A stretch of 5,686 nucleotides of DNA from Armatimonadota bacterium (lineage in GTDB: Bacteria; Armatimonadota; Zipacnadia; Zipacnadales; FEN-943). The notes under the pieces are model-generated. The model saw only the letters and a list, made by a program, of their open reading frames with translations. It was not told where the DNA came from and made no database searches. The stretch's first letter is position 1; each line of letters opens with the position of its first letter. Below, one piece after another: positions 1-5,686 of the stretch. The stretch spans positions 1 through 5,686 of the forward strand of contig JAKORR010000430.1 of assembly GCA_029777735.1 (NCBI GenBank), in the 5' to 3' direction. The position numbers and the translations under genes were made by a program.

Positions 1-283
1 CGAGCAGGACGATATCGGTCTTGCGCAGCACTTCGCGGGCCTTGGCCACACGCTTGCTACCAAGTTCGCCCACGTCGTCTAGGCCGCCAGTATCGATGAG
101 TACGGCCGGGCCGAGGGGGAGAATCTCGATAGCTTTGTACACCGGGTCGGTAGTCGTGCCCGGCACGTCTGCCACAATGGCCAAGTCCTGACCAGTCACG
201 AAGTTGATCAAGCTGCTTTTGCCGACGTTGCGTCGCCCAAAGATCGCGATGTGCAGCCTGTTACTTCTTGGGGTCTCGATCAT
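1..283 (-). CDS. hydF: HydF, [FeFe]-hydrogenase H-cluster maturation GTPase (N-terminal part, cut by left edge)
   Basis: This is the first 94 codons of HydF, the GTPase and iron-sulfur scaffold that carries the diiron precursor of the H-cluster and hands it to apo-HydA in the cytoplasm. The visible part is the start of the GTPase domain. The G1 P-loop GRRNVGKS is at residues 16-23, followed by LINFVTGQD. The switch I/G2 segment is DVPGTTTDPVYKA at about 39-51, and the G3 motif is DTGG at 64-67 (DTAG is more usual). The stretches GRRNVGKSSLIN and VPGTTTDPVYKAIE are close to the HydF family pattern and separate it from Era/EngA relatives. The G4 and G5 motifs, the dimerisation domain and the C-terminal cluster cysteines lie outside the window. 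The ATG at 283-281 is chosen because a near-perfect Shine-Dalgarno stands 7 bases before it and HydF proteins normally begin only a few residues before the P-loop strand. It lies downstream of hydG-hydE in the same direction, which fits its role. Confidence 0.95.
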   Translation of the reverse strand, partial: MIETPRSNRLHIAIFGRRNVGKSSLINFVTGQDLAIVADVPGTTTDPVYKAIEILPLGPAVLIDTGGLDDVGELGSKRVAKAREVLRKTDIVLL

Positions 284-290
284 CTTACGG

Positions 291-298
291 ACCTCCTT
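291..298 (-). promoter_or_regulatory. Strong ribosome binding site of hydF
   Basis: On the minus strand this reads AAGGAGGT, a complete anti-16S complement, with a 7-base spacer to the hydF ATG. It fixes the hydF start. It is clearly stronger than what precedes hydE (only AGGA) and hydG (nothing at normal distance), which suggests hydF translation is initiated independently after the 255-base spacer. Confidence 0.9.
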
Positions 299-426
299 AG
301 CGTCCTTTGAAGGCTAGATTAAGCCTAGATTGCCGAGCGCACCGGCGCGGACCTTATAAAGCTCCCCACCGTGCGCCGTTTTCATTGCCAAGACCTAAGG
401 TGCCACCAGCGGCATCAACCGTCGAC

Positions 427-543
427 AGGTGTACACCGAAGGACCAGGCCCGGGTGGCCCTGAGGCCCCCGAGCCAAGCCCAGCTACAGGGGCGCACCTA
501 GCGCCCAGCAGGATTCAAATCCAAGGTACACCAAGGACCTAGG
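427..543. repeat. Imperfect direct repeat, two copies about 97 bases apart
   Basis: Copy one at 427-448 reads AGG, TGT, then ACACC, G, AAGGACC, AGG. Copy two at 524-543 reads AGG, T, ACACC, AAGGACC, TAGG. They share TACACC and AAGGACC in the same order, with a 2-base and a 1-base length difference and an extra T. Copy one contains the palindrome GGTGTACACC. Copy two runs into the last bases of hydE. With two copies only, this may be a duplicated protein-binding site or chance. Confidence 0.4.
490..506 (-). terminator. GC-rich hairpin 32 bases after the hydE stop (terminator-like, no U-tract)
   Basis: A perfect 6-bp inverted repeat GGGCGC/GCGCCC encloses a 5-base loop. It lies shortly downstream of hydE on the transcribed strand. 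No run of T follows it on the minus strand, so a classical intrinsic terminator is not supported. It could be a 3' stabilising hairpin or attenuate transcription into hydF. Confidence 0.3.
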
Positions 544-1546
544 TCACAGCCAGAAGAGCCCTGGGGCTAGAACCTGGTCCCGTCGCAACTAGCCTGTCGG
601 CCGCTGCCACTACCCCGCGAACACGCTCGACCTCCTCGGCTATCCCGATGGTCGGCGCTTTCTTGCCTGGGTACAACTCGTACAAACACGCGTAGCGACG
701 CGGCGTCAGGTTAGGCATTATAACGTTGGCGCCCGCCCTTAGGCCGGCGAGGCAGCCGTGCTGTGCGGACGTCTCCAAAGCCGTTGTGGCCGGCAGCATG
801 ATGTCGGGTATGAGAATTCGCGTCAAGGCCAGCATATTCAGCGTTATCTCCGGCGAGCCCCCGAGGGCGCTGGCCAGAGGCGTCGAGGGGCTCGGGATAA
901 AGGGCCCCATGCCGGCCATGTGAACGTTAAGGCGCTTAAGTAGCAGAAGATCCTGCGCCAGGATCTCCGGCGTCTGGGCGGGCAGGCCGATCAGCGGCCC
1001 TGAGCCAACCTCGTAGCCCAGTTCGCCCAGGACTTCCAGGCAGCGGATCCTGTTTCTGAGGGATGCCCCCGGGTGCAGGCGGGCGTAAAGCTCGGGGTCC
1101 GAGGTCTCGTGACGCAGCAGATAGCGATCGGCCCCAGCCTCGCGCCAAAGGCGATACTCCCAATCTTCCCTCTCGCCTACTGACAAGGCCACGGCCGCGC
1201 CGGTGCGGCTCTTGATTTCGCTAATGATCCCGGCAAGGCGCTCGCCTGTGTACCAGAGGTCCTCGCCGGATTGGAGCACGACGGTGCCGAAACCCAAGGC
1301 GACGGCCTGCTCTGCAGCGTCCACAATCTCCTTGGGCGCCATCCGATAGCGCGCGAGCGAGTTGTTCTCCCGCCTCAACCCGCAGTACAAGCAGTTGCAG
1401 CGGCAGTGGTTCGAGAACTCGATCAGGCCACGCAGGTGGACGTCGTCGCCCACTGTCTCCCAGCGCACACGATCAGCCTCAGCGCGCAGGTCTTCGGCTT
1501 GGCGCCCCGTAGCGATGATCAGTTGTGCAAGCTCCTGAAGAGTCAT
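539..1546 (-). CDS. hydE: HydE, radical SAM [FeFe]-hydrogenase maturase
   Basis: This 335-residue protein is HydE, a cytoplasmic radical S-adenosylmethionine enzyme that acts after HydG, converting the Fe(CO)2(CN)-cysteine unit toward the dinuclear precursor loaded on HydF. The radical SAM cluster motif CX3CX2C is C48, C52 and C55 (CRCNCLYCGLRREN). Barrel motifs typical of HydE follow: LSVGERE at 121-127, RHETSDPELYARLHP at 145-159, GLPAQT at 187-192, GPFIPSPSTPL at 214-224, LPATTALET at 251-259 and GANVIMPNLTP at 272-282. BioB and PylB are related folds, but the RHET and IPSPSTPL motifs together with the hydG/hydF neighbours make HydE clear. After YELYPGK (289-295) the cysteines that bind the accessory cluster in Thermotoga maritima HydE are absent. 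The length is slightly short for the family. The ATG follows hydG by 21 bases with only a weak AGGA about 8 bases ahead, so translation is probably coupled to hydG. The stop is TAG. Confidence 0.97.
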   Translation of the reverse strand: MTLQELAQLIIATGRQAEDLRAEADRVRWETVGDDVHLRGLIEFSNHCRCNCLYCGLRRENNSLARYRMAPKEIVDAAEQAVALGFGTVVLQSGEDLWYTGERLAGIISEIKSRTGAAVALSVGEREDWEYRLWREAGADRYLLRHETSDPELYARLHPGASLRNRIRCLEVLGELGYEVGSGPLIGLPAQTPEILAQDLLLLKRLNVHMAGMGPFIPSPSTPLASALGGSPEITLNMLALTRILIPDIMLPATTALETSAQHGCLAGLRAGANVIMPNLTPRRYACLYELYPGKKAPTIGIAEEVERVRGVVAAADRLVATGPGSSPRALLAVT

Positions 1547-1567
1547 CGTGGCGTTCCTGGGCGGCTG

Positions 1568-2977
1568 CTAGAAGTAGACATCACGCTCACCGGCGTCCAG
1601 CCGAGCCAGGCGGGCCTCCGTCTCCCGGCGCAGGGCCTGGGTCTCGATACTGTCCAGATGCCGACATATAACCTGCTCGCCGATCCTTCTGGTCTCAGGC
1701 GAGGCGTAGTCAAGTAGGTACTCCTTGAAGGTCAGCAAGGCGTTGGGCAGGCAGAAGTGCTGGATCTCGCCGGGCTTGGCGAGGGACATGAAATCGCGCC
1801 CCGTGCGGCCCGAACGGTAGCAGGCAGTGCAAAAGCTAGGCAGATAGCCCTGGTCGCACAGGTCGTACATTACCTCGTCGAGTGGACGGCGATCGCCTGG
1901 CTCAAACTGGCGCGCGTCTTCGTCGTTAGGGTTGCGCTCCGTGTAGCCGCCGGGTGCAACGCTGGATCCTGCCGAGATCTGAGTGATACCAAGACGCAGG
2001 CACTCGCGCCGCATCTCGGGCACCTCACGAGTGGTCAGAATCATGCCAGTGTAGGGCACTGCCAGTCGCGTGATAGCCACTATCTTGCGGAAGTCGTCGT
2101 CGGAGACCCGCGCCGGCGGGTTCGAAGCGAGAGGTGTATTATAGGCAGGCTCCAGACGCGGCACCGAAATCGTGTGGGGGCCCACACCGTAGGTCGAGTC
2201 CAGATAGCGGGCGTGGTCAAGCAGCGCCAGCAGGTCCCACCGCCAGTCGTAGAGCCCGAAGAGGACGCCTAGACCCATATCATCGATGCCAGCCGGAAAG
2301 CAACGGTCCCACACAGTCACGCGCCAATCGTAGTTGGCCTTAGGGCCCACCGGATGCATGTATTCGAAGGTCTCGCGGTGATAGGTCTCCTGGAAGACCT
2401 GATAGGTGCCGATGCCTGCAGGCTTGAGCTTGACGAAGTCCTCGTGAGACAAGGGCGCCGCATTGATGTTGACGCGCCGTATCTCGCCCCCGTCGTGGCG
2501 TGTGTTGTACACGGTGTGCACGTCCTCTACCATGCGGTCTACGTTGTTCTTTGGGTGCTCACCGTAGACGAGAAGCAGGCGTTTATAGCCGTGGTCAATG
2601 AGCCAGCGCACTTCGCCGACAATCTCTTCGGCCGAGAGCGTCCGGCGCTGGCACAAATCATTGTCCCGTCGGAAGCCACAGTAGAGGCAATTGCCCACGC
2701 ACTCGTTGGACACATACAACGGCGCGAAAAGCACTACGCGGTTGCCGTAGATACGCTGCTTGATTTCGGCGGCTGTGTGGAACAGCTCCTCAAGCTGCGC
2801 TGGGGCGGTGATCTTGATAAGTTCGGCCACCTCGTCCCTGTCGAGTCCGGCTGCTTCGCGAGCCTTAGCCATCAGGTCCGCAAACCTTACGCTGTCGGGC
2901 TGCGCCGCAGCAGCCAAAGATGACGATATCGCCTCCTCGTCAATTGCCTTTTGCTTAACGCTGATAACGCTTGCCAT
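1568..2977 (-). CDS. hydG: HydG, tyrosine lyase radical SAM [FeFe]-hydrogenase maturase
   Basis: HydG cleaves tyrosine by radical SAM chemistry, releasing p-cresol plus CO and cyanide, and assembles these on an auxiliary cluster into an Fe(CO)2(CN)-cysteine unit for the H-cluster. The 469 residues match the usual family length. The radical SAM cluster CX3CX2C is C93, C97 and C100 (CVGNCLYCGFRRDN), preceded by YGNRVVLFAPLYVSN. The C-terminal auxiliary cluster motif CX2CX22C is C383, C386 and C409 (FCTACYRSGRTG ... HFC). The second motif distinguishes HydG from ThiH, which lacks it. Other family stretches are VYGEHPKN, YQVFQETYH at 192-200, GLGVLFGLYDWR and SAGSSVAPGGY. The N-terminal AIDEEAI supports the chosen ATG, since it matches the FIDEE-type start of the family. 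No Shine-Dalgarno lies at normal distance; the nearest purine-rich run is about 31 bases upstream. hydE follows after 21 bases. The stop is TAG. Confidence 0.98.
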   Translation of the reverse strand: MASVISVKQKAIDEEAISSSLAAAAQPDSVRFADLMAKAREAAGLDRDEVAELIKITAPAQLEELFHTAAEIKQRIYGNRVVLFAPLYVSNECVGNCLYCGFRRDNDLCQRRTLSAEEIVGEVRWLIDHGYKRLLLVYGEHPKNNVDRMVEDVHTVYNTRHDGGEIRRVNINAAPLSHEDFVKLKPAGIGTYQVFQETYHRETFEYMHPVGPKANYDWRVTVWDRCFPAGIDDMGLGVLFGLYDWRWDLLALLDHARYLDSTYGVGPHTISVPRLEPAYNTPLASNPPARVSDDDFRKIVAITRLAVPYTGMILTTREVPEMRRECLRLGITQISAGSSVAPGGYTERNPNDEDARQFEPGDRRPLDEVMYDLCDQGYLPSFCTACYRSGRTGRDFMSLAKPGEIQHFCLPNALLTFKEYLLDYASPETRRIGEQVICRHLDSIETQALRRETEARLARLDAGERDVYF

Positions 2978-3372
2978 TAGCGGCGGCGACGGGCGTCTCG
3001 GCTCGCCGCCCTTCCCCCTGGTTACTGTTGGACTTTGCCGACACTCAATCCAAAGCGCCGCCGGAGAGCAACGACAGCGCCGGTGCAGAGACTTCTTGGA
3101 TCTGTTACAGAGTTCACAAGAGCAGGCTCGTAACTATATTACCCAAATCAACCCCTAGGATAACACTCACTCCCGGCCAACGCAAGGCGTGACTCTCAAC
3201 CCCACATCGGCCGTCTCGCGGTCTTGCTGTTCCTGGGGGCTGGGGCTGAGCCTGGCCCACAAATTGCCATCCTTCGCGCGGAAAAAGGAGCGGGACCGGA
3301 CAAAGCCGCAGATGCTTGCGCCTAGCTCGGGGTCCTCCGGTCACGGTTCTCGATGATCCGGAAAGGAGAAAT
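2978..3372. other. Gene-free stretch upstream of hydG
   Basis: About 395 bases lie between the last recognisable piece of the dehydrogenase relic and the hydG start. I see no protein with family motifs in any frame. In particular I find neither the C-terminal half of a 2-hydroxyacid dehydrogenase (substrate-domain ARGG and GAGLDV motifs) nor HydA H-cluster motifs. On the minus strand an AT-rich patch at about 3128-3155 (TTGATTTGGGTAATATAGTT) stands out from its GC-rich surroundings. It contains TAATAT but no -35 box at the right spacing, so a hydG promoter here is only possible. The region is probably decayed sequence plus the hydG leader. Confidence 0.55.
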
Positions 3373-3818
3373 CGGGTCGGTGTTGATGTCGCGCATGCCA
3401 GCGCACACACGCTCATAGCCAGCCCTATAATTAGGAACCATAGGCAGGCCGCTCCACCGGGCGACGACGCCCAGGGTCTTGCCCCAGAGGTCGAAGCCAA
3501 GCAAGCCTTCGAGCAAGACTCCGCTCCCCCTGACACAGTCTACCGCAAGAGGGCTGTCGTATGTATTAGGACAGCGTCACCAGCCCAAAGGATATGTCCA
3601 GCCACTGTGTTCTCACGTAGTGCGGCACGTTGACGGCCAGAATGCCGCGGGCCTCCCAGGCGGTGAGGTCCACGCGATTGACGTCTGGTGGAGCGAGTAA
3701 AAACAAGCTTCAGATTGGAGTATTTGTCAAGCAGCGCGTCATCGGCTCTAAATGGATGAAGCACGATGGGATCTCGGCTACCGACTTCTCGGAATCTCCG
3801 AGTCCGACAGGTCAGCAA
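3373..3818 (-). pseudogene. Relic of a D-2-hydroxyacid dehydrogenase (D-lactate dehydrogenase-like), frameshifted and truncated
   Basis: The family reduces 2-keto acids such as pyruvate to D-2-hydroxy acids with NADH. On the minus strand pieces of one such protein occur in correct order but in different frames. AEIPSCFIH is at 3778-3752. ADDALLDKYSNLKLVFTRST is at 3746-3687. Then a 1-base gain leads to VDLTAWEARGILAVNVPHY (3673-3617), and a 1-base loss returns to ENTVAGH (3614-3594). Another 1-base gain gives FGLVTLS (3589-3569), followed at once by an in-frame TAA (3568-3566). A further shift gives LLEGLLGFDLWGKTLGVV (3516-3463). A weak continuation ends near DINTDP at 3390-3373. The family pattern is LPNLKLIATRSTGFDHIDL, RGI.V.NVP.YGENTVAEHTFALLLALSR and GLLGFDL.GKTLGVVG. 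The GxGxxG dinucleotide-binding loop after GVV is destroyed, the catalytic-domain C-terminus is missing, and the N-terminus is blurred. With at least four frame changes plus a stop, it cannot make a working enzyme. Confidence 0.85.
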
Positions 3819-3968
3819 GGGAACCCGTAAAGTAGTTAGTGCAAACCCTGCGCGCCGCCTCTATCCAGTTGTTCGGGCAGGAATCGGCGCGTCCCTAGGC
3901 CCTGCAGCCCGGTCGGCTGAGCGCGTGGCTTTAGGTGTGTCAGGTATTGCCGACAGGCAATCGGCGAG
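3819..3968. other. Spacer between hydB stop and the dehydrogenase relic
   Basis: About 150 bases have no recognisable coding content. They may include the eroded 5' end of the dehydrogenase gene, whose expected first 30-50 residues I cannot read clearly. The only structure of note is the small hairpin right after the hydB stop. Confidence 0.5.
3946..3961 (-). terminator. Small hairpin just after the hydB stop codon (weak terminator candidate)
   Basis: A perfect 6-bp inverted repeat ATTGCC/GGCAAT with a 4-base loop begins 7 bases after the hydB TAG on the transcribed strand. A competing stem GCCGA/TCGGC overlaps it. No T-tract follows, so this is only a candidate for a 3'-end or mRNA-stabilising structure. 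Confidence 0.25.
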
Positions 3969-5686
3969 CTACTCCTGCTGCACTGCGTCAAAGCGGCAGA
4001 CCGTGAAGCAGGAGCCGCAGCGTATGCACTCCTCCTGGTTGATGACGTGAGGCTGACGGGGCTCGCCAGCTATGCAGTGGACGGGACACTTGCGCTTGCA
4101 CAGTCCGCAGCCCACGCACTTCTCTGGGTCGATCCTATAATGCACGAGGTCGCGGCACTGATGGGTGGGACAGCGCCGCTCCACGATGTGGGCTTCGTAC
4201 TCATCGCGGAAGTGACGCAGCGTGCTGAGGACTGGGTTCGGCGCCGTCTGGCCCAGGCCACACAGCGCGGCTTTCTGGCAGACGCGCCCCAGCCGCAGGA
4301 GGCGGTCCACGTCACGCTGCTCGCCGCGGCCTGTGGTGATGCGCTCCAAGACCTCGAGCATGCGCTTGGTACCCTCGCGGCACGGAGTGCACTTGCCGCA
4401 GCTCTCGTCCTGGGTGAAAGCCAGGAAGAACTTGGCGATGTCAACCATGCATTTGCTGTCGTCCATCACTATGAGGCCGCCGGAGCCCATGATCGCACCA
4501 GCCTCGCGTAGGGAGTCGTAGTCGATGGGAGTATCCAAGTAGGCCTCGGGCAGGCACCCTCCAGACGGACCGCCGGTCTGCGCCGCCTTGAACTTGCGAC
4601 CGCCGAGGATGCCGCCACCGATCTCGAAAATGATCTCGCGAAGCGTGAGGCCCATAGGGACCTCGATGAGACCAGTGTTCTCAACGTTGCCCGCAAGAGC
4701 GAAGACCTTAGTGCCCTTGGACTTCTCGGTGCCGATGGACGAGAACCAGTCGGCGCCCAGCATGATCACCGCTGGAATATTGGCCAAGGTCTCAACGTTG
4801 TTGATTAGGGTCGGTTTACCCCAAAGACCACTCTGGGCCGGGAAGGGGGGGCGAGGCCTCGGCATACCCCGCTTACCTTCGATGGAGGCCATCAGCGCGG
4901 TTTCCTCGCCGCAGACGAAGGCCCCGGCGCCAAGGCGCAATTCCACGTCGAAGCTGAAGTCACTGCCCAGCACCTTCTCGCCCAGCAAGCCGCGCTTGCG
5001 CGCCTCTGCGATGGCGATTTCTAGGCGCTTGACTGCCAGCGGGTACTCAGCACGCACGTAGATGTAGCCCTGGCTTGCACCCAGTGCATAGCCTGCGATG
5101 GCCATGGCCTCCAACACCGTGTGGGGATCGCCCTCAAGGGTACTGCGGTCCATGAAGGCCCCCGGGTCGCCCTCGTCAGCGTTGCACACCACAAACTTCG
5201 GCGAACCCTCGGCCTTGCGCATAAATTCCCACTTCAGCCCTGTTGGGAACCCCGCGCCGCCGCGGCCCCGCAGACCTGAGCGCTTGACCGTGTCTACCAC
5301 CTGGTCCGGTGTCATCTCGTCAATAGCCTTGGCTAAGGCACGGTAGCCGCCCACAGCGAGATAGTCGTCGAGGGACTCCGGATCGACACGGCCCACGTTG
5401 CGCAAGGCGATGCGAAGCTGGTCGTGGAAAAAGGGGATGTGGTCCCAGTCGCGCGTGAACCGGTTAATCATGCCGTGGCTGTGGTCGGGCTGCAGTGTGC
5501 CGCCATTGGTCTGGGGGCGCTCGCCACGGTCAATCAGCCAGTCCGTGATCGCCTCGCCCTTAGCAACATGTCGCTGCACGATCTCCCTGGCCCGCTCCGG
5601 TGTTACTTGTATGTACATGCTGGGGGGCTCACCGGGCCGCCGCACCTCCACCAGCGGCTCGAGGCTGCAGCGTCCGACACAGCCGA
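3969..5686 (-). CDS. hydB: HydB, NuoF-like flavin/iron-sulfur subunit of NAD(P)-linked or bifurcating [FeFe]-hydrogenase (5' end cut by right edge)
   Basis: This cytoplasmic subunit binds FMN and NAD(P)H and passes electrons between the nucleotide and the HydA subunit. The frame stays open to the right edge. The eleven codons before the GTG at 5651 read GCVGRCSLEPL, the CX3C end of a thioredoxin-like [2Fe-2S] ferredoxin domain, so that GTG is internal and the true start is outside. Numbered from that GTG, the order is: ferredoxin tail (PGEPPSMYIQVTPERA) to about 45; NuoF core with the GLRGRGGAGFPTGLKW nucleotide/FMN loop at 127-141, CNADEGDPGAF at 156-166, GAGAFVCGEETAL at 241-253 and NNVETL at 284-289; the SLBB region at about 315-375; a [4Fe-4S] site C418, C421, C424 and C464 (CGKCTPC ... 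CGLG); and a C-terminal 2x[4Fe-4S] ferredoxin domain, C512/515/518/522 and C542/545/548/552. This domain layout is that of HydB/HndC rather than respiratory NuoF, which lacks both end domains. NAD-dependent formate dehydrogenase beta subunits are similar; the hydGEF neighbours favour hydrogenase. The stop is TAG. Confidence 0.93.
   Translation of the reverse strand, partial: GCVGRCSLEPLVEVRRPGEPPSMYIQVTPERAREIVQRHVAKGEAITDWLIDRGERPQTNGGTLQPDHSHGMINRFTRDWDHIPFFHDQLRIALRNVGRVDPESLDDYLAVGGYRALAKAIDEMTPDQVVDTVKRSGLRGRGGAGFPTGLKWEFMRKAEGSPKFVVCNADEGDPGAFMDRSTLEGDPHTVLEAMAIAGYALGASQGYIYVRAEYPLAVKRLEIAIAEARKRGLLGEKVLGSDFSFDVELRLGAGAFVCGEETALMASIEGKRGMPRPRPPFPAQSGLWGKPTLINNVETLANIPAVIMLGADWFSSIGTEKSKGTKVFALAGNVENTGLIEVPMGLTLREIIFEIGGGILGGRKFKAAQTGGPSGGCLPEAYLDTPIDYDSLREAGAIMGSGGLIVMDDSKCMVDIAKFFLAFTQDESCGKCTPCREGTKRMLEVLERITTGRGEQRDVDRLLRLGRVCQKAALCGLGQTAPNPVLSTLRHFRDEYEAHIVERRCPTHQCRDLVHYRIDPEKCVGCGLCKRKCPVHCIAGEPRQPHVINQEECIRCGSCFTVCRFDAVQQE

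Larger units (their letters stand above)
284..538. other. Non-coding spacer between hydE and hydF
   Basis: These 255 bases hold no gene I can support on either strand; the ATG- or TTG-started short frames do not resemble any protein I know. Present are the hydF Shine-Dalgarno, a GC hairpin at 490-506, two perfect 10-base palindromes (GGTGTACACC at 428-437, and GACCTAGGTC at 536-545, which overlaps the hydE stop codon), an imperfect direct repeat (427-448 and 524-543), and a CTAGATT heptamer repeated at 314-320 and 325-331. I find no convincing sigma-70 -35/-10 pair, although TTATAA at 354-359 could serve as a -10 on the minus strand. It may be a regulatory leader or the remains of a lost gene; the sequence does not decide. 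Confidence 0.6.

Noticed and set aside
314..385. Minus-strand ATG frame of 23 codons (MKTAHGGELYKV...) before hydF
   Set aside because: There is no ribosome binding site, no recognised relative, and the length is within chance expectation.
505..530. Plus-strand GGATTCAAATCC, resembling a tRNA T-arm
   Set aside because: The flanking bases do not form the 5-bp T-stem, and I find no acceptor, D or anticodon stems around it.
1271..1717. Plus-strand open frame of 148 codons spanning the hydE start
   Set aside because: It is antisense to the intact HydE and HydG frames, and its translation has no recognisable family motif.
3128..3155. AT-rich patch with TAATAT as a possible hydG promoter
   Set aside because: No -35-like hexamer occurs 16-18 bases upstream on the minus strand, so it is not called as a promoter.
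3114..3536. Minus-strand open frame of 140 codons in the gene-free interval
   Set aside because: The composition is low in family-like patterns and it overlaps the dehydrogenase relic, whose recognisable residues are in other frames.
3788..3802. Inverted repeat CTCGGA/TCCGAG with a 3-base loop
   Set aside because: It lies within the eroded 5' part of the relic, has no T-tract on either strand and is short; probably chance.
4047..4511. Plus-strand open frame of 154 codons inside hydB
   Set aside because: It is a shadow of the HydB cysteine-rich C-terminal coding sequence in a GC-rich region; nothing independent supports it.
1..5686. Mobile elements, CRISPR arrays, toxin-antitoxin or defence genes
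   Set aside because: No transposase, integrase, regularly spaced repeats or small paired genes are visible; the relic is not flanked by recognisable inverted repeats.

Overview
The window comes from an anaerobic bacterium with an [FeFe]-hydrogenase. All recognisable genes lie on the minus strand, so they read right to left: hydB (NuoF-type flavin/iron-sulfur subunit of an electron-bifurcating or NAD(P)-linked hydrogenase), a wrecked D-2-hydroxyacid dehydrogenase gene, hydG, hydE and hydF. The sequence is GC-rich by eye (not computed). HydEFG are bacterial (and some eukaryotic) maturases, which with the polycistronic layout points to a bacterium such as a fermentative or syntrophic Chloroflexota or Firmicutes lineage. 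The window alone does not settle the phylum.

Layout by plus-strand coordinate: 1-283 is the first 94 codons of hydF, running off the left edge. 284-538 is a 255-base spacer with small palindromes, an imperfect direct repeat and a very strong ribosome binding site for hydF. 539-1546 is hydE and 1568-2977 is hydG, separated by 21 bases and surely cotranscribed. 2978-3968 is a 991-base stretch with no intact gene. Its right half (about 3373-3818) is a frameshifted, truncated relic of a D-lactate-dehydrogenase-like 2-hydroxyacid dehydrogenase, and its left half holds nothing I recognise. 3969-5686 is hydB, open at the right edge.

How they work together: HydG (tyrosine to CO, CN- and an Fe(CO)2(CN)-cysteine unit), HydE (processing of that unit) and HydF (GTPase scaffold that delivers the diiron subcluster) build the H-cluster of HydA. 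HydB is the partner subunit that exchanges electrons between NAD(P)H, flavin and the iron-sulfur relay leading to HydA. The hydA gene is not in the window, although it often follows hydB; here that position holds the decaying dehydrogenase gene. It must be upstream of hydB or elsewhere in the genome if the system is functional.

I see no new defence, mobile or regulatory system. The most notable points are the pseudogene inside the hydrogenase locus, the missing hydA at its common place, the simplified HydE without the accessory-cluster cysteines, and the structured spacer before hydF.
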